Assembly: GCA_029961105.1 (NCBI GenBank)
Contig: JASBVO010000005.1
Location: 100,406 to 164,405 of the forward strand
DNA: 64,000 bases
Source: Micrococcus sp.
GTDB lineage: Bacteria; Actinomycetota; Actinomycetes; Actinomycetales; Micrococcaceae
Reading direction: 5' to 3'
Shown here in pieces: positions 10,167 through 21,272 of the stretch. Below the pieces are notes generated by a model, which searched no databases, was not told the origin of the DNA, and saw only the letters and a list, made by a program, of their open reading frames with translations. The stretch's first letter is position 1. Every line of letters begins with the position of its first letter. The translations under genes were made by a program, and so were the position numbers.

Positions 10167-12008
10167 TCAGTCGGGCAGTCCGGCCGGGTGGGTGGTGCCC
10201 TCGGCCACGAGGGTGGCGACGACGTCGGCCGCCGTGGCCACCTCCACCTCCCGGGCCTCGCCGGTCGCGCGGTCCTTGACCTCGACGACGCCGTTGGCGA
10301 GCCCGCGGCCGACCACCACGGAGGTGGGGATGCCGATCAGTTCCACGTCGGAGAACTTCACGCCGGCCGAGACCTTCTTCCGGTCGTCGTAGAGCACGGT
10401 CAGCCCACGCGCCTCGAGGCCGGCGACGAGCTCCTCGGCGGCGGCGAAGAGTTCCTCGCCCTTGCCGGTGGCCACCACGTGCACGTCCACGGGGGCGACG
10501 GCTCGCGGCCACACCAGGCCCTTCTCGTCGTGGTTCGACTCGGCCAGGGCGGCGATCGCGCGGGTGACCCCGATGCCGTAGGAGCCCATGGTCACGACGA
10601 CCTGCTTGCCGTTCTCGTCGAGCACCTTCAGGTCCAGCGCCTCGGCGTAGCGGCGGCCGAGCTGGAAGATGTGGCCCATCTCGATGCCGCGGCGGGTCCG
10701 GAGGGGCCCGGAGCCGTCCGGGGCCGGATCGCCGTCCCGCACCGCGGTGGCCTCGACGATGCCGTCCCAGGTGAAGTCGCGCCCGGCCACGAGGCCGAAG
10801 ACGTGCTGCTGGGGCGCGTTGGCGCCGGTGATCCAGGCGGTACCGGGGGCGATCCGCGGGTCCACGAAGAAGGGCACGGCGGACTCGGCCTCCCCGCCCA
10901 GGAACTGGGTGGCCGACCCGTCCTCCGCCACGCGGGCCGGGCCGATGTAGCCCTTGACGAAGGCCGGCAGCTGGGCCAGGTCCTGCTCGGTGGCCGCCTC
11001 GAGGGTCGGTTCCCCGGTGACCCCCAGCAGTTCCCCGACGCCGGACTCGAGCCGCTTGAGGTCGACGTCCCGGTCCCCCGGAACGGCGACGACGAAGGGC
11101 CGGCGCTGCTCGCCGTCCAGCACGGCCGTGACGACGACGCACTTCAGGGTGTCCGCGGCGGTCCACTCGCCCTGCTCGCGCGGGGCGAGCCGGTTGGACA
11201 CGTCCACCAGGGCCGCGATCGTGGTCGACTCGGGGGTGTCCTTCACCTCGGCCGCCGGCGCGCCCGAGGCGTCCACCGCGGCCGGGGGCACCGTGGTGAC
11301 CGCCTCCACGTTGGCGCGGTAGCCGCCGTCGGACTCCACGAAGGTGTCCTCGCCGATCGGCGAGGGGTGCAGGAACTCCTCGGAGGCGGAGCCGCCCATC
11401 GCCCCGGCCGTGGCGCGCACGGGCACGACCTCCAGGCCCAGCCGGGCGAAGATGCGCAGGTAGGCGGCCCGGTGGTCCTGGTACGCGCGCTCCAGGCCGG
11501 CGTCGTCCACGGTGAAGGAGTAGGAGTCCTTCATGACGAACTCGCGTACCCGCAGCAGGCCGGCCCGCGGCCGGGCCTCGTCCCGGTACTTGGTCTGGAT
11601 CTGGTAGAGGTACGCCGGCAGGTCCTTGTAGGAGGAGTAGTGGTCCTTCACCAGGAGAGTGAACATCTCCTCATGCGTGGGCGCGAGCAGGAAGTCGGCG
11701 CCCTTGCGGTCCTTGACGCGGAAGATGCCGTCGCCGTAGTCCTCCCAGCGCCCGGACACCTCGTAGGGCTCCTTCGGCAGCAGGGCCGGGAACTGGACCT
11801 CCTGGCCGCCGATCGCGTCCATCTCCTCGCGCACGATCTGCTCGACCCGGTTCTTCACCCGCAGTCCCAGCGGCAGCCAGGTGTAGGCGCCCGGGCCGGC
11901 GCGGCGAATGTACCCGGCGCGGACGAGCAGCCGGTGGCTGGCCACCTCGGCGTCGGCCGGGTCGTCACGCAGGGTGCGGAGGAACAGGGTGGACATGCGC
12001 AGGGGCAC
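10167..12008 (-). CDS. proS: Prolyl-tRNA synthetase (bacterial type)
   Basis: 613 residues; charges tRNA-Pro. Class II motifs are visible: motif 2 ([21 protein letters not shown]) and motif 3 ([15 protein letters not shown]), followed by the anticodon-binding domain with [10 protein letters not shown] and [15 protein letters not shown]. The region between motifs 2 and 3 holds the insertion editing domain, and the length matches the bacterial form with that domain. The start is GTG at 12008 with GGAG upstream. ATG at 11996 ([10 protein letters not shown]) is an equally plausible start. Confidence 0.97.
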   Translation of the reverse strand: MPLRMSTLFLRTLRDDPADAEVASHRLLVRAGYIRRAGPGAYTWLPLGLRVKNRVEQIVREEMDAIGGQEVQFPALLPKEPYEVSGRWEDYGDGIFRVKDRKGADFLLAPTHEEMFTLLVKDHYSSYKDLPAYLYQIQTKYRDEARPRAGLLRVREFVMKDSYSFTVDDAGLERAYQDHRAAYLRIFARLGLEVVPVRATAGAMGGSASEEFLHPSPIGEDTFVESDGGYRANVEAVTTVPPAAVDASGAPAAEVKDTPESTTIAALVDVSNRLAPREQGEWTAADTLKCVVVTAVLDGEQRRPFVVAVPGDRDVDLKRLESGVGELLGVTGEPTLEAATEQDLAQLPAFVKGYIGPARVAEDGSATQFLGGEAESAVPFFVDPRIAPGTAWITGANAPQQHVFGLVAGRDFTWDGIVEATAVRDGDPAPDGSGPLRTRRGIEMGHIFQLGRRYAEALDLKVLDENGKQVVVTMGSYGIGVTRAIAALAESNHDEKGLVWPRAVAPVDVHVVATGKGEELFAAAEELVAGLEARGLTVLYDDRKKVSAGVKFSDVELIGIPTSVVVGRGLANGVVEVKDRATGEAREVEVATAADVVATLVAEGTTHPAGLPD

Positions 12009-12065
12009 TTCGGCTCCGATCGGTGGGTGCGGTGTTGCGGTCTGGGAAGGCTAGGGGGACGGCGC

Positions 12066-12893
12066 TCAGCCGTCGAGCTCGGCACGCAGGGACTCGACCT
12101 TCTCGAGGCCCTCCTCCACGGGGACGGTCTCCTCCCCGACCCGGGAGCCGGCATAGGTGACCAGTCTCTCGCCGTCCTGGACGTAGACCGTGGTGGAGGT
12201 GGAGGATTCGGTCCCCTCGGGCAGCTCGACGCCCTCGATGGCCACGGAGGTGCCGATCATCATGGCCAGGGCGGCGTCGGCGTCGACGTCCACGTCGGCG
12301 AGCTCCAGCGTGGCCTCGGCGGTCATCCCCTCCCCCAGCTCGACCGTGTAGCTCGGGCACTGGTCCGCGAACTCCTCGTAATCGGCCAGGGCCTGGTCGG
12401 CCGCGTCGTCGTCCGGGAAGACGGTGACGCTGAGCATGTCCGAGGCCGGGGAGGCCGGGTCCGCGGCGTCGACCATGATCCCGCCGACCAGCTCGGTGCC
12501 CTCGGGCAGCTGGCCCGTCCGGGCACCCAGGCCCTGCTGGCCGCATTCCTCGGGGGTGACCGTCATGTCCGCCGTCATCCCCTGGGCGCTCTCGGTCAGC
12601 TGCCGGAGCCGGTCCCCGCTGACGATCTGCGCGTCCTCGCCCAGGACCGCCTTGAGCGCGGTCTCGATCTCCGAGGCCGCCCCGCTCTGCGTTCCGGAGG
12701 CGCTCGGGGTGGACTGCGTGGAGGACTGCATGGCCGACGCCGAGGGTGCGGCCGAGGTCGAGGACGGTGCAGGTGCCGGGGTGGTCTCCTCCCCGTCCCC
12801 GGAGCCGCCGCAGGCGGCGAGGGCCAGGGCCAGCAGGCCGGTGCCCAGGACGGCCGGCAGCGCGCGGGCGGGGCGGGAGGGGTGACGGTTCAT
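12066..12893 (-). CDS. Secreted lipoprotein of unknown function
   Basis: About 275 residues. The start is ATG at 12893 (MNRHPSRPARALPAVLGTGL); the much longer ORF in the track has no support. The signal peptide ends in a lipobox, LALAAC, followed by a Ser/Thr/Pro/Ala-rich linker of about 50 residues and then a mature acidic domain rich in Asp, Glu and Ala with two Cys (PEECGQQ and ADQCPSY) that may form a disulfide. This architecture is typical of actinobacterial surface lipoproteins. No enzyme motif is seen. It is 57 bp upstream of proS. Confidence 0.8.
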   Translation of the reverse strand: MNRHPSRPARALPAVLGTGLLALALAACGGSGDGEETTPAPAPSSTSAAPSASAMQSSTQSTPSASGTQSGAASEIETALKAVLGEDAQIVSGDRLRQLTESAQGMTADMTVTPEECGQQGLGARTGQLPEGTELVGGIMVDAADPASPASDMLSVTVFPDDDAADQALADYEEFADQCPSYTVELGEGMTAEATLELADVDVDADAALAMMIGTSVAIEGVELPEGTESSTSTTVYVQDGERLVTYAGSRVGEETVPVEEGLEKVESLRAELDG

Positions 12894-13003
12894 GGCCTGG
12901 CAGTGCTTTCTGGACCGGGGTTGACGGGAGCGTCGGCACGGCGACGGTGCCGGGGGTCGACTAGGGAAAGCATAGGTCACCGGCGCCCCCTGGACGCGCC
13001 GCC

Positions 13004-13948
13004 CTAGAGCAGGACGGTGGCGAACGTGCCGACCTGTTCGAACCCCACGGTCCGGTAGGTGCGCACCGCGGCCGTGTTGAAGCTGTTGACGTAGAGGCTC
13101 ACGTGTTCGGTGATGGTCTGCGCATGGGCCGCGACCGCTGCCATGGCCGGCGCTGCCAGTCCCTGCCCGCGCAGCGAGGGCTCCACCCAGACGCCCTGGA
13201 TCTGTGAGCAGCTGGCCGAGACCACGCCGAGGTCGGCCTTGAACCGCACCCGGCCCGACTCGTCGAGGTCCACGAGGCAATGGCCGTTGCGGATGAGGTC
13301 CTCCACGCGCAACCTGTACTGCACGGCGCCGTTGGCCAGCGGCGAGAACCCGAGCTCCTCCTCGAACATGGCCACGCAGGCCGGGAGGACGGCGTGGAAC
13401 TCCTCCGGCCGGGCGGGCCGCACCCGGGGCGAGGGCTCGACATCGGGCGCCCCCGGCAGGACCATCAGCGGCTGGTCGTCGCGCACCTGGCGGGCCCGTT
13501 GCGGACCGCGGCCCAATTCCCGCCAGATCGCCAGCACGGCGTCGCGGGGGCCGTAGACCGAGGCGAAGCGGCGCCGCAATCCGAGCAGGGCGCGGCCGAG
13601 CAGGGCGCCCGCCTCCGGGGAGGCCCCGACCGGGACGACGTTGGCACCGACCCAGCAGGCGGCCTCCAGTCCGGGCGAGAGTCCCGACGCACGGCCGGGC
13701 GTCGGGGGTGCGCCGGGGGCGTCGATGCCCAGGAACAGGGAGCCGCCGGTGCGCGCGCTGCCGGCATGCCGCCCGTTCTCCAGGACGGACTCGACGAAGC
13801 AGTTGGCCACCGGGTCGGCGGCGGCCAGCGCGGTGAGGGCGGCGGTGTCCGCAGGGGTCAGGACGCGGACGGCCCCGCCGGTGGCGCGGCGGACCGCGTC
13901 GTCAGCTGACGGTGACCACGGGCGAGCCCTGGACAGGATCCCGGCCAT
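13004..13948 (-). CDS. DUF4081/GNAT N-acetyltransferase
   Basis: About 314 residues. The C-terminal half is a GNAT domain, with [19 protein letters not shown], a CoA-loop-like segment ([18 protein letters not shown]) and [21 protein letters not shown]. The N-terminal half matches the DUF4081-type extension. The gene directly follows ispG, as does its apparent orthologue in mycobacteria. I chose the ATG at 13948 (MAGILSRAR) because GGGAAGGGA lies just upstream. This makes it overlap the end of ispG by 47 bp. The ORF track's earlier start is not supported. Confidence 0.88.
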   Translation of the reverse strand: MAGILSRARPWSPSADDAVRRATGGAVRVLTPADTAALTALAAADPVANCFVESVLENGRHAGSARTGGSLFLGIDAPGAPPTPGRASGLSPGLEAACWVGANVVPVGASPEAGALLGRALLGLRRRFASVYGPRDAVLAIWRELGRGPQRARQVRDDQPLMVLPGAPDVEPSPRVRPARPEEFHAVLPACVAMFEEELGFSPLANGAVQYRLRVEDLIRNGHCLVDLDESGRVRFKADLGVVSASCSQIQGVWVEPSLRGQGLAAPAMAAVAAHAQTITEHVSLYVNSFNTAAVRTYRTVGFEQVGTFATVLL

Positions 13949-15086
13949 CAGTCCCTTCCCCGCTGCCGTCCTCCAGGCCGGACTCGGCGGCGATGCGACG
14001 GGCCTCCTCCAGCAGGGTCTCGACGATCTGGTCCTCCGGGACGGTCTTGACGACCTCGCCCTTGATGAAGATCTGGCCCTTGCCGTTGCCGGAGGCCACG
14101 CCCAGGTCGGCCTCGCGGGCCTCGCCCGGACCGTTGACGACACAGCCCATCACCGCCACGCGCAGCGGCACGGTCAGGTCCTTCAGCCCTTCCGTGACCT
14201 CGTCGGCCAGCGCGTACACGTCCACCTGGGCACGCCCGCAGGAGGGGCAGGAGACGATGTCCAGCTTGCGCTCGCGCAGGTTCAGGGACTGCAGGATCTG
14301 GAGGCCGACCTTGACCTCCTCGACCGGCGGGGCGGACAGGGAGACGCGGATGGTGTCCCCGATGCCCTGGCCCAGCAGGTAGCCGAAGGCGGTGGCCGAC
14401 TTGATGGTGCCCTGGAAGGCCGGCCCCGCCTCGGTCACGCCCAGGTGCAGCGGCCAGTCGCCCCGCTGGGCCAGCAGCTCGTAGGCGCGGGCCATGACCA
14501 CCGGGTCGTTGTGCTTCACCGAGATCTTGAAGTCCCGGAAGCCGTGCTCCTCGAACAGGGAGGCCTCCCAGACGGCGGACTCCACGAGGGCCTCCGGGGT
14601 GGCCCTGCCGTACTTCTCCAGCAGGCGCTTGTCCAGGGACCCGGCGTTGACGCCGATGCGGATGGAGGTGCCGGCCTCGGAGGCGGCTTGGGCGATCTCC
14701 TTGACCTGGTCGTCGAAGCGCTTGATGTTGCCCGGGTTCACCCGGACGGCCCCGCAGCCGGCCTCGATGGCCGCGAAGACGTACTTGGGCTGGAAGTGGA
14801 TGTCCGCGATCACGGGGATGGTGGACTGCTGGGCGACCACCTTCAGGGCGGCGGCGTCCTTGTCCGTGGGGCAGGCCACGCGCACGATGTCACAGCCGGC
14901 CGCGGTGAGCTCGGCGATCTGCTGCAGCGTCGCGCCGATGTCATGGGTCTTCGTGGTGGTCATCGACTGCACGGAGACCGGGTGGTCCGAGCCGACGCCC
15001 ACCCTGCCCACGGAGATCTGCCGCGTCTTGCGGCGCGGGGCCAGGACGGGCGGTGGGGCGGCGGGCATGCCGAGGCTGACGGGCAC
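13902..15086 (-). CDS. ispG: 4-hydroxy-3-methylbut-2-enyl diphosphate synthase (IspG/GcpE)
   Basis: 394 residues; [4Fe-4S] enzyme of the MEP isoprenoid pathway, converting MEcPP to HMBPP. The N-terminal TIM barrel carries [17 protein letters not shown] and VRVNPGNIK. The C-terminal domain carries the cluster Cys in [12 protein letters not shown] and [12 protein letters not shown]. The MEP gene dxr is in the same neighbourhood, with rip and two extra genes in between. Confidence 0.97.
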   Translation of the reverse strand: MPVSLGMPAAPPPVLAPRRKTRQISVGRVGVGSDHPVSVQSMTTTKTHDIGATLQQIAELTAAGCDIVRVACPTDKDAAALKVVAQQSTIPVIADIHFQPKYVFAAIEAGCGAVRVNPGNIKRFDDQVKEIAQAASEAGTSIRIGVNAGSLDKRLLEKYGRATPEALVESAVWEASLFEEHGFRDFKISVKHNDPVVMARAYELLAQRGDWPLHLGVTEAGPAFQGTIKSATAFGYLLGQGIGDTIRVSLSAPPVEEVKVGLQILQSLNLRERKLDIVSCPSCGRAQVDVYALADEVTEGLKDLTVPLRVAVMGCVVNGPGEAREADLGVASGNGKGQIFIKGEVVKTVPEDQIVETLLEEARRIAAESGLEDGSGEGTDGRDPVQGSPVVTVS

Positions 15087-15128
15087 GGAGGGACTCCTAG
15101 GTCATGACGGTTCGGATTCGGCCCCAGT

Positions 15129-16160
15129 CTACTGGTAGGAGACGAACCAGGGCCGAGGGGTGACCATCGTCATGGTCCGCTCCGGGGTGAACGTGGGGCG
15201 GTCCTCGTCGATGAAGTTCTTCCAGCCCAGGCGCATCCCGGCCGGGAGGTCCTCCTTCAGGGCGCGCCAGGTCTCGAACTTCTGCTCCGGCGTCCCGTTA
15301 CCGTCGGCGTGCACCATCAGCACCAGCCCCCGGCGGGGCTGCACGTCCTCGCGGTCCGGGATCATCCGCACCTGGAACTGGTGCAGGATGACCAGCTTCT
15401 CCGGCAGCCGGTGCTCGGCAACCAGCCCGGCCAGCCACGCGGTGACCTCGTTGACCTCGGCGGCCGAGACCTGGCCGATCTGGTGCATGTGCCGCTGCCC
15501 CGGCCGCAGCCGCCACTCGGGGTCCAGCGCCAGGCCCACGTGCGGCTGTGCCAGCAGGTCCTCGAACATCCGCGCCTGGGTGGGGAAGTCCATGGTCCCG
15601 GGCTGCAGGTCCAGCACCACGTAGGTGTCCGCCTCGCCGGCCGCCTCGACCCAGGTCCGCAGCCGCTCGCGCTCCACCGGGGTGCTGTAGTCCCCGGTGG
15701 GTCCGGGCGCCGCGGTGGCCACGGTGGCGATGATCTCGAAGGCCGGGATCACCGGTTCCTCGCTGTACGGCTGGTACTCGGCCGCCAGCTCCGCGGCCCG
15801 GGCGATCGCCTCGTCCACGTCCTGTTCACCGAGCACCCCGAGGGAGCCGGTGCCGGGCGTGCCGTAGAGCGCGACCATCCGCCGGCCGGGGAACAGCCGG
15901 GTGCCGCCGCCGGGCAGCTCGGGCACCGGCGTCGGGGTGGGTGAGGGGCTGGCCGCCGGGGACGACGTCGGCGGCCCGGTCCCCGCGCCCGTGGCGGTCC
16001 CGGACCGGTTCCCGGGCACGCCGCCGTCGGCGGTGCAGGCGGTGAGGAACGCGGCGGTGCCGGTGCCGGCGAGGCCGGCCAGCAGCGCGCGGCGGCCGGT
16101 GCCGCTCAGGAGTGCCCGCCCCGGATCACGGCGGCCTGGTCCCCGACGGCGCAGGTCCAT
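15129..16160 (-). CDS. Probable Tat-exported lipoprotein, conserved in actinobacteria
   Basis: 343 residues. The N-terminus has a twin-arginine-like stretch (GTGRRALLAGLAGTG) and a lipobox ending FLTAC. A Gly/Ser/Thr/Pro linker then leads into an apparently globular domain with VVLDLQPGTMDFPTQ, VGLALDPEWRL and RMGLGWKNF-like segments, a layout that suggests an alpha/beta barrel. I recognise no catalytic signature and would not name a function. The ATG at 16160 overlaps the upstream YciI gene by 55 bp and lacks a clear ribosome binding site, so the true start may be later. Confidence 0.72.
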   Translation of the reverse strand: MDLRRRGPGRRDPGRALLSGTGRRALLAGLAGTGTAAFLTACTADGGVPGNRSGTATGAGTGPPTSSPAASPSPTPTPVPELPGGGTRLFPGRRMVALYGTPGTGSLGVLGEQDVDEAIARAAELAAEYQPYSEEPVIPAFEIIATVATAAPGPTGDYSTPVERERLRTWVEAAGEADTYVVLDLQPGTMDFPTQARMFEDLLAQPHVGLALDPEWRLRPGQRHMHQIGQVSAAEVNEVTAWLAGLVAEHRLPEKLVILHQFQVRMIPDREDVQPRRGLVLMVHADGNGTPEQKFETWRALKEDLPAGMRLGWKNFIDEDRPTFTPERTMTMVTPRPWFVSYQ

Positions 16161-16411
16161 TCGTGGACGTCGGTGGAGTGGATCAGGCCCTGCTTCTTGA
16201 AGGGGTCGCCGTCGAGCAGGTCGCGCACGGCCTCATCGGAGTCGGCCCGGACCAGCAGCAGGGCGGCCGAGGGATCGTCCACGTAGGCCCCGGCGGCCAC
16301 CATGGCCGGTCCCAGGGAGGTGAGGAACTCGCGGTGCGCGGCGCGGTGGACGTCGCGTTCCTCCCCGAGCCCGGAGACGTAGTTGTACTGGACGGCGAAG
16401 ATCTTCTCCAT
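16106..16411 (-). CDS. YciI-family protein
   Basis: About 101 residues. The sequence MEKIFAVQYNYV...HREFLTSLGPAMVAAGAYVDDPSAALLLVRADSDEAVRDLLDGDPFKKQGL has the dimeric alpha/beta-barrel layout of YciI-like proteins, including the conserved DPF motif and a His in the HREFL helix. The function of the family is poorly defined. I start at ATG 16411 behind GGTGGGGGG; a GTG nine bases earlier is possible. It lies between the rip gene and the lipoprotein gene. Confidence 0.85.
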   Translation of the reverse strand: MEKIFAVQYNYVSGLGEERDVHRAAHREFLTSLGPAMVAAGAYVDDPSAALLLVRADSDEAVRDLLDGDPFKKQGLIHSTDVHEWTCAVGDQAAVIRGGHS

Positions 16412-16436
16412 GCCCCCCACCCTAGATCAGGCCGGT

Positions 16437-17798
16437 TCAGAAGATGCGGATCGGGTCCACGATGTCCGCCACGATGAGCAGCAGCCCCATGCCCAGCAGC
16501 GCGATGCCCACCACGTAGGTCAGCGGCAGGAGCCGGGCGATGTCGAACGGTCCGGGATCCTCGCGCCGGGTGAGCCGGGCCCAGCCACGGCGGAGCGCCT
16601 CCCACAGCGCCCCGGCCACGTGCCCGCCGTCCAGCGGCAGCAGCGGGATGAGGTTGAACACCATCAGGGCCACGTTGACGCCGGCCACCAGGGACAGCAG
16701 CATCGAGGCCTTGTCCGCCAGCGGCACCTCCTCCAGGGCCGCGGCCTCCCCAGCGATCCGGCCGACGCCGACCACGGACATCGGCCCGTTGGGGTCCCGC
16801 TCCTCGGGGCCGAACACCGCGACGGCGGTCTCCCACAGTTTCACCGGCAGCACCACCACGACCTCGGCGGTGGCCTTCAGCTGCTGGCCCATCACCGGGA
16901 ACGCCTGGGTCACCGGGGCGGGGACGTTCTCGACCTGCGACCCCATGCCGACGAAGCCGACCTGTTCCGTGCGGGGGCTGCCGTCCGGGTCCTGGAGCAC
17001 CCGGCCCAGCTCGTCCGTGACGGGCCGCTCGGTGAGTCTCGGGGTGATGGAGGACGTCTGCTCGGTGCCATCGCGCTCCCAGGTGATGGCCGTGGGCTGG
17101 CCGGCCCGGTCCCGGATGGCAGCGGAGAGTTCGTCCCAGGACTCCACGGGGGCCCCGTTGAACCCCGTGATGGTGTCCCCGGGCTGCAGGCCCGCCTCGA
17201 AGGCAGGCGCCTCCGGGTCCCCCGGCTGGCAGCCGTCCTGGCCCGCGGCGGCCCGCTCCTGCTGCACGGCGGCGGGCACCACGCAGCGGAAGACCTCCGA
17301 GACGGTGGTGGACGGGGTGGCGATCCCGGTGGTGGTGACCAGGATGGCCGTGAGCACGAAGGCGATGACGAGGTTCATGAAGGGCCCGCCGAGCATGATG
17401 ACGATCCGCTTCCAGACCGGCAGGGCGATGAACATCCGTTTCTCGTCACCGGGCTGCAGTTGCTCGGCGGACATCTGCCGGGCGTCCGAGGCCATCTGCT
17501 GGAAGAGCCCGGTGCTGGCGTTGCGGGGCCGTTCCCCGGACTCCGGGTGCTCGGGCGGGTACATGCCGATCATGGAGACGTAGCCGCCCAGCGGGATCGC
17601 CTTCACCCCGTACTCGGTCTCCCCCCGGCGGCGGGAGAACAGCGTGGGACCGAACCCGATCATGTACTGGGTGACGCGCACGCCGAACAGCTTGGCGGGG
17701 ACCAGGTGCCCGACCTCGTGCAGGGCGATGGACACGGCGATGCCGACGGCGACCGCGAGCACGCCGATGATGAACCAGAGCACCTCCACGCCGGTCAC
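16437..17798 (-). CDS. rip: Site-2 zinc metalloprotease (RIP / RseP family)
   Basis: 453 residues; an intramembrane protease that typically cleaves anti-sigma factors or other membrane proteins. The first membrane segment contains the zinc motif HEVGH, followed by [33 protein letters not shown] domain lies mid-protein ([17 protein letters not shown]). The third zinc ligand motif is [13 protein letters not shown]. It overlaps dxr by 4 bp. dxr-rip-ispG-GNAT is a conserved actinobacterial order, here with two genes inserted before ispG. Confidence 0.95.
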   Translation of the reverse strand: MTGVEVLWFIIGVLAVAVGIAVSIALHEVGHLVPAKLFGVRVTQYMIGFGPTLFSRRRGETEYGVKAIPLGGYVSMIGMYPPEHPESGERPRNASTGLFQQMASDARQMSAEQLQPGDEKRMFIALPVWKRIVIMLGGPFMNLVIAFVLTAILVTTTGIATPSTTVSEVFRCVVPAAVQQERAAAGQDGCQPGDPEAPAFEAGLQPGDTITGFNGAPVESWDELSAAIRDRAGQPTAITWERDGTEQTSSITPRLTERPVTDELGRVLQDPDGSPRTEQVGFVGMGSQVENVPAPVTQAFPVMGQQLKATAEVVVVLPVKLWETAVAVFGPEERDPNGPMSVVGVGRIAGEAAALEEVPLADKASMLLSLVAGVNVALMVFNLIPLLPLDGGHVAGALWEALRRGWARLTRREDPGPFDIARLLPLTYVVGIALLGMGLLLIVADIVDPIRIF

Positions 17799-19048
17799 CG
17801 TCCCGTCCAGCGCGACCGCGCCGCGGTGCGGGCCCAGCGCTCGGCGGCGGCCAGGGTCTCAACCGAGAGCCCCTCTCCGGCGAGCACGGCGTCCGGGTCG
17901 TAGTCCCCCACCACGGCGCGCACGGTGTCCACGATGTCCAGGAAGCCGATCGCCCCGGCGTGGAAGGCCTCCACGGCCTCCTCGTTGGCGGCGTTGAAGA
18001 CGGCCATGTGGGTGGGCGAGGCCGCCGCGGCCTGCTTGGCCAGGGCCACGGCGGGGAAGGCCTCCTCGTCCAGGGGCTCGAAGGTCCACGTGGCCGCCTG
18101 CGTCCAGTCGCAGGCCGGCGCGGCGCCCGGGACCCGGTGCGGCCAGCCGATCCCCAGGGCGATGGGCAGGCGCATGTCCGGGGGCGAGGCCTGGGCGATG
18201 GTGGAGCCGTCCGTGAACTCCACCATGGAGTGGACCACGGACTGGGGGTGGACCACCACGTCGACCTGTTCCAGGGGGACGTCGAAGAGCAGGTGCGCCT
18301 CGATCACCTCGAGGGCCTTGTTGACCATGGTGGCCGAGTTGGTGGTCACTACCCTGCCCATGTCCCAGGTGGGGTGGGCCAGCGCCTCGGCGGGAGTCAC
18401 CTGCGCGAGCTCCCCCCTGCTGCGGCCGCGGAAGGGCCCGCCGGAGGCGGTGAGGACCAGCCGGCGGACCTCCCCGGCACTGCCGGAGCGCAGGGCCTGG
18501 GCCAGGGCGGAGTGCTCGGAGTCCACCGGGACCAGCTGGCCCGGGGCCGCGGCGGCGCGGACCAGGGCCCCGCCGACGATCAGGGACTCCTTGTTCGCCA
18601 GCGCCAGCAGGTGCCCGGACCGCAGGGCGGCGAGGGTCGGGCCCAGGCCGATGGAGCCGGTGACGCCGTTGAGCACGACGTCGGTGCCCTCCCAGGCGGC
18701 GACCTCCGCCGCCGCGGTGGGCCCGGAGAACAGCGTGGGGGCCGGTGCCGGGACCCCCGCCCGGGCGGCGGCCTCGGTGATGGCCGCGGCCAGCTCCTCG
18801 GTGGTGGCGGTGGCGCTGCCCACGGCCTGCGCGCCGGTGGCGACCGCCTGCCGCGCCAGCAGCGCGGTGTTGGCGCCGCCGGCGAGACCGGCCACGGTGA
18901 AGCGCTCGGGAGCCCGGGCGATGACGTCCAGGCCCTGGGTGCCGATCGACCCGGTGGACCCGATCAGGGTGACCCGGCGGCGCTCTGGGGCACCGGCGTC
19001 GGGGGCTGCGGGAGCGTTGGGGGCGGGGGCGGTCTGCGCGGAGGTCAC
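17795..19048 (-). CDS. dxr: 1-deoxy-D-xylulose 5-phosphate reductoisomerase
   Basis: About 417 residues; second enzyme of the MEP pathway. It shows the NADPH-binding [25 protein letters not shown], the metal/substrate motif [13 protein letters not shown] and [13 protein letters not shown] favour the GTG at 19048 (VTSAQTAP); the ORF track begins seven codons earlier at a TTG. Neither has a strong ribosome binding site. Coupled to rip by a 4-bp overlap. Confidence 0.95.
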   Translation of the reverse strand: MTSAQTAPAPNAPAAPDAGAPERRRVTLIGSTGSIGTQGLDVIARAPERFTVAGLAGGANTALLARQAVATGAQAVGSATATTEELAAAITEAAARAGVPAPAPTLFSGPTAAAEVAAWEGTDVVLNGVTGSIGLGPTLAALRSGHLLALANKESLIVGGALVRAAAAPGQLVPVDSEHSALAQALRSGSAGEVRRLVLTASGGPFRGRSRGELAQVTPAEALAHPTWDMGRVVTTNSATMVNKALEVIEAHLLFDVPLEQVDVVVHPQSVVHSMVEFTDGSTIAQASPPDMRLPIALGIGWPHRVPGAAPACDWTQAATWTFEPLDEEAFPAVALAKQAAAASPTHMAVFNAANEEAVEAFHAGAIGFLDIVDTVRAVVGDYDPDAVLAGEGLSVETLAAAERWARTAARSRWTGR

Positions 19049-19087
19049 CGGTCCATTATGGCCGGGCAAGCTGTGAGGACGGCGCGA

Positions 19088-19116
19088 CGGCCCCGGACCG
19101 CGATGGTCCGGGGCCG
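19088..19116 (-). terminator. Terminator-like hairpin after the symporter operon
   Basis: A perfect 12-bp stem, CGGCCCCGGACC paired with GGTCCGGGGCCG around a 5-nt loop, lies between the end of the symporter gene and the start of dxr. There is no long U tract, which is common in high-GC actinobacteria. It would separate the symporter transcript from the dxr operon. Confidence 0.7.
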
Positions 19117-19136
19117 CGTGCGGGACGGTCAGGCGA

Positions 19137-20759
19137 TCAGTGCTCGACCGCCTTCTCGGCGCCGACGCCGGTGAGCGAGCGGACCTCCATCTCCGCCTGC
19201 TTGACCGGGTCCTCGGCGCGCTTCTCGGTGACCGAGCCGAGCCAGCCCAGGAGGAAGGCCAGCGGGATCGAGATGATGCCCGGGTTCTTCAGCGGGAAGA
19301 CGGCGAAGTCCGCCGTCGGGATCATCGAGGTCTCCGTGCCGGACATGACCGGCGAGAAGATGATCAGGATGATGGCCGCGGCCAGGCCGCCGTACATCGA
19401 CCACAGGGCGCCCCGGGTGGTGAAGCCCTTCCAGAACAGCGAGTAGAGGATGGTCGGCAGGTTCGCCGAGGCCGCCACCGCGAAGGCGAGCGCCACCAGG
19501 AAGGCCACGTTCTGCCCCTGGGCGCCGATGCCGCCGACGATGGCGAGGATGCCGATGACCACCACGGTGCGGCGGGCGATCTTGACCTCCTTCTCCGGGG
19601 AGGTCTTGCCCTTCGCCAGGACCGAGGCGTAGATGTCGTGCGCGAACGACGCCGCGGCGGTGATGGTCAGTCCGGCCACCACCGCCAGGATGGTGGCGAA
19701 GGCGACGGCGGAGATCAGGCCCAGCAGCAGCGGACCGCCCAGTTCGAAGGCCAGGTAGGGGGCCGCCGAGTTGACGCCGCCCGGCGCGGCCTCGATCCGG
19801 TCCGGACCGATGAGCGCCCCCGCGCCGTAGCCCAGCACCAGGGTGAACAGGTAGAAGGCGCCGATGAGCACGATCGCCCAGACCACGGACTTGCGGGCCT
19901 CCTTGGCGGTGGGCACGGTGTAGAAGCGCATCAGCACGTGGGGCAGACCGGCCGTGCCGAGCACCAGTGCCAGGCCGAGGGACAGGAAGTCGAGCTTGGC
20001 GATATCGCTGACGCCGTACTGTACGCCCGGCTTGAGGATCGCCTCGCCCTTGGGGCTGAGCGCGACGGCCTCGCCGAGCAGGGCGGAGAAGTTGAAGCCG
20101 AACAGGGCCAGCACCCAGATGGTCATGATGAAGGCGCCGGCGATCAGCAGGCAGGCCTTGATGATCTGCACCCAGGTGGTGCCCTTCATGCCGCCGACCA
20201 GGACGTAGACGATCATCAGGGCGCCCACGATCGCGATGACGAGGGACTGCCCGAGCCGGTCGTCGATGCCCAGCAACAGGGACACCAGGGCGCCCGCACC
20301 GGCCATCTGCGCCAGCAGGTAGAACACGCACACCATCAGGGTCGCCAGTGCAGCCGCGATGCGCACGGGCCGCTGCTGCAGGCGGAAGGACAGCACGTCG
20401 GCCATCGTGTACTTGCCGGTGTTGCGCAGCAGCTCGGCCACCAGGAGCAGGGCGACGAGCCAGGCGACGAGGAAGCCGATGGAGTACAGGAAGCCGTCGT
20501 AGCCGTTGATGGCGATGGCGCCCACGATGCCGAGGAAGGACGCAGCGGACAGGTAGTCACCGGCGATCGCGGTCCCGTTCTGGGTTCCCGTGAAGGAGCG
20601 GCCGCCGGCGTAGTAGTCGGCCGCGGTCTTAGTGTTCTTCGAGGCCCTGAGCACGATGACCAGCGTGATGGCGACGAAGATGCCGAAGATCAGGATGTTC
20701 AGCCAGGGCTCGCCGACGTTGGTCCCCTCGGCGGTGGTGAGTACGGGTGCGATGTTCAC
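19137..20759 (-). CDS. Sodium:solute symporter, acetate/monocarboxylate type
   Basis: 540 residues with about 13 membrane segments. It matches the ActP/MctC branch of the SSS family: [62 protein letters not shown] and [27 protein letters not shown]. Likely substrates are acetate, propionate or pyruvate; specificity is inferred. The adjacent DUF485 gene is the standard partner and overlaps it by 4 bp. Confidence 0.93.
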   Translation of the reverse strand: MNIAPVLTTAEGTNVGEPWLNILIFGIFVAITLVIVLRASKNTKTAADYYAGGRSFTGTQNGTAIAGDYLSAASFLGIVGAIAINGYDGFLYSIGFLVAWLVALLLVAELLRNTGKYTMADVLSFRLQQRPVRIAAALATLMVCVFYLLAQMAGAGALVSLLLGIDDRLGQSLVIAIVGALMIVYVLVGGMKGTTWVQIIKACLLIAGAFIMTIWVLALFGFNFSALLGEAVALSPKGEAILKPGVQYGVSDIAKLDFLSLGLALVLGTAGLPHVLMRFYTVPTAKEARKSVVWAIVLIGAFYLFTLVLGYGAGALIGPDRIEAAPGGVNSAAPYLAFELGGPLLLGLISAVAFATILAVVAGLTITAAASFAHDIYASVLAKGKTSPEKEVKIARRTVVVIGILAIVGGIGAQGQNVAFLVALAFAVAASANLPTILYSLFWKGFTTRGALWSMYGGLAAAIILIIFSPVMSGTETSMIPTADFAVFPLKNPGIISIPLAFLLGWLGSVTEKRAEDPVKQAEMEVRSLTGVGAEKAVEH

Positions 20760-21142
20760 TTGTTTCCTCCCTCGGCGAGGCTCTGGTTGGCGATGGAGGG
20801 ATCGAGGGCCTCGAGTTCCTCACGGATGTCCGTGGCCTTCGGGTCCAGCCTGCGGTTGGCGAAGGCCACGTAGAGGCCGGTGATGACGAAGGTGGAGACG
20901 AACTGCAGCAGGCCGATGACGATGCCCAGGTTGATGTTCCCGAGCACCTTGATCGACATGAACTCCGGGAAGTACGCCGCGAGGATGACGTAGAGGAAGT
21001 ACCAGACGAGGAACACCACGGTCCACGGGAAGACGAAGCTCCGGTGGGTGCGGCGCAGTTCCTTGAACTGTGCGGTGGACTGAACGGCACGGAAGTCGAC
21101 GTGGCCGTTGTCGGCCAGGTCGGGGTGTGGTGTTGACGACAC
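20756..21142 (-). CDS. DUF485 membrane protein (YjcH-like)
   Basis: 128 residues with two membrane segments (FPWTVVFLVWYFLYVILAAYF and INLGIVIGLLQFVSTFVITGLYVAFA). The motif ELRRTHRSFVFPWTVVFL is characteristic of DUF485 proteins, which are encoded beside acetate symporters. Its GTGA overlap with the symporter gene implies coupled translation. The exact role is unknown; it is thought to assist or modulate the transporter. Confidence 0.92.
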   Translation of the reverse strand: MSSTPHPDLADNGHVDFRAVQSTAQFKELRRTHRSFVFPWTVVFLVWYFLYVILAAYFPEFMSIKVLGNINLGIVIGLLQFVSTFVITGLYVAFANRRLDPKATDIREELEALDPSIANQSLAEGGNK

Positions 21143-21272
21143 GAAGGCCCCCTTGTCAGTGCGGCATCGGGGGGATGCCTATGAGTGTGACTTGGTTATC
21201 CTAATCAGAAAGTGACTCCGGCCACAGGGCTCATCGATGGTTGATTCCTGCAATGAACACCCCGCGCGCGGG

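Noticed and set aside
9939-13007. 1022-residue plus-strand ORF
   Set aside because: Covers proS and the lipoprotein gene on the other strand, both well supported. It is a GC-rich shadow frame.
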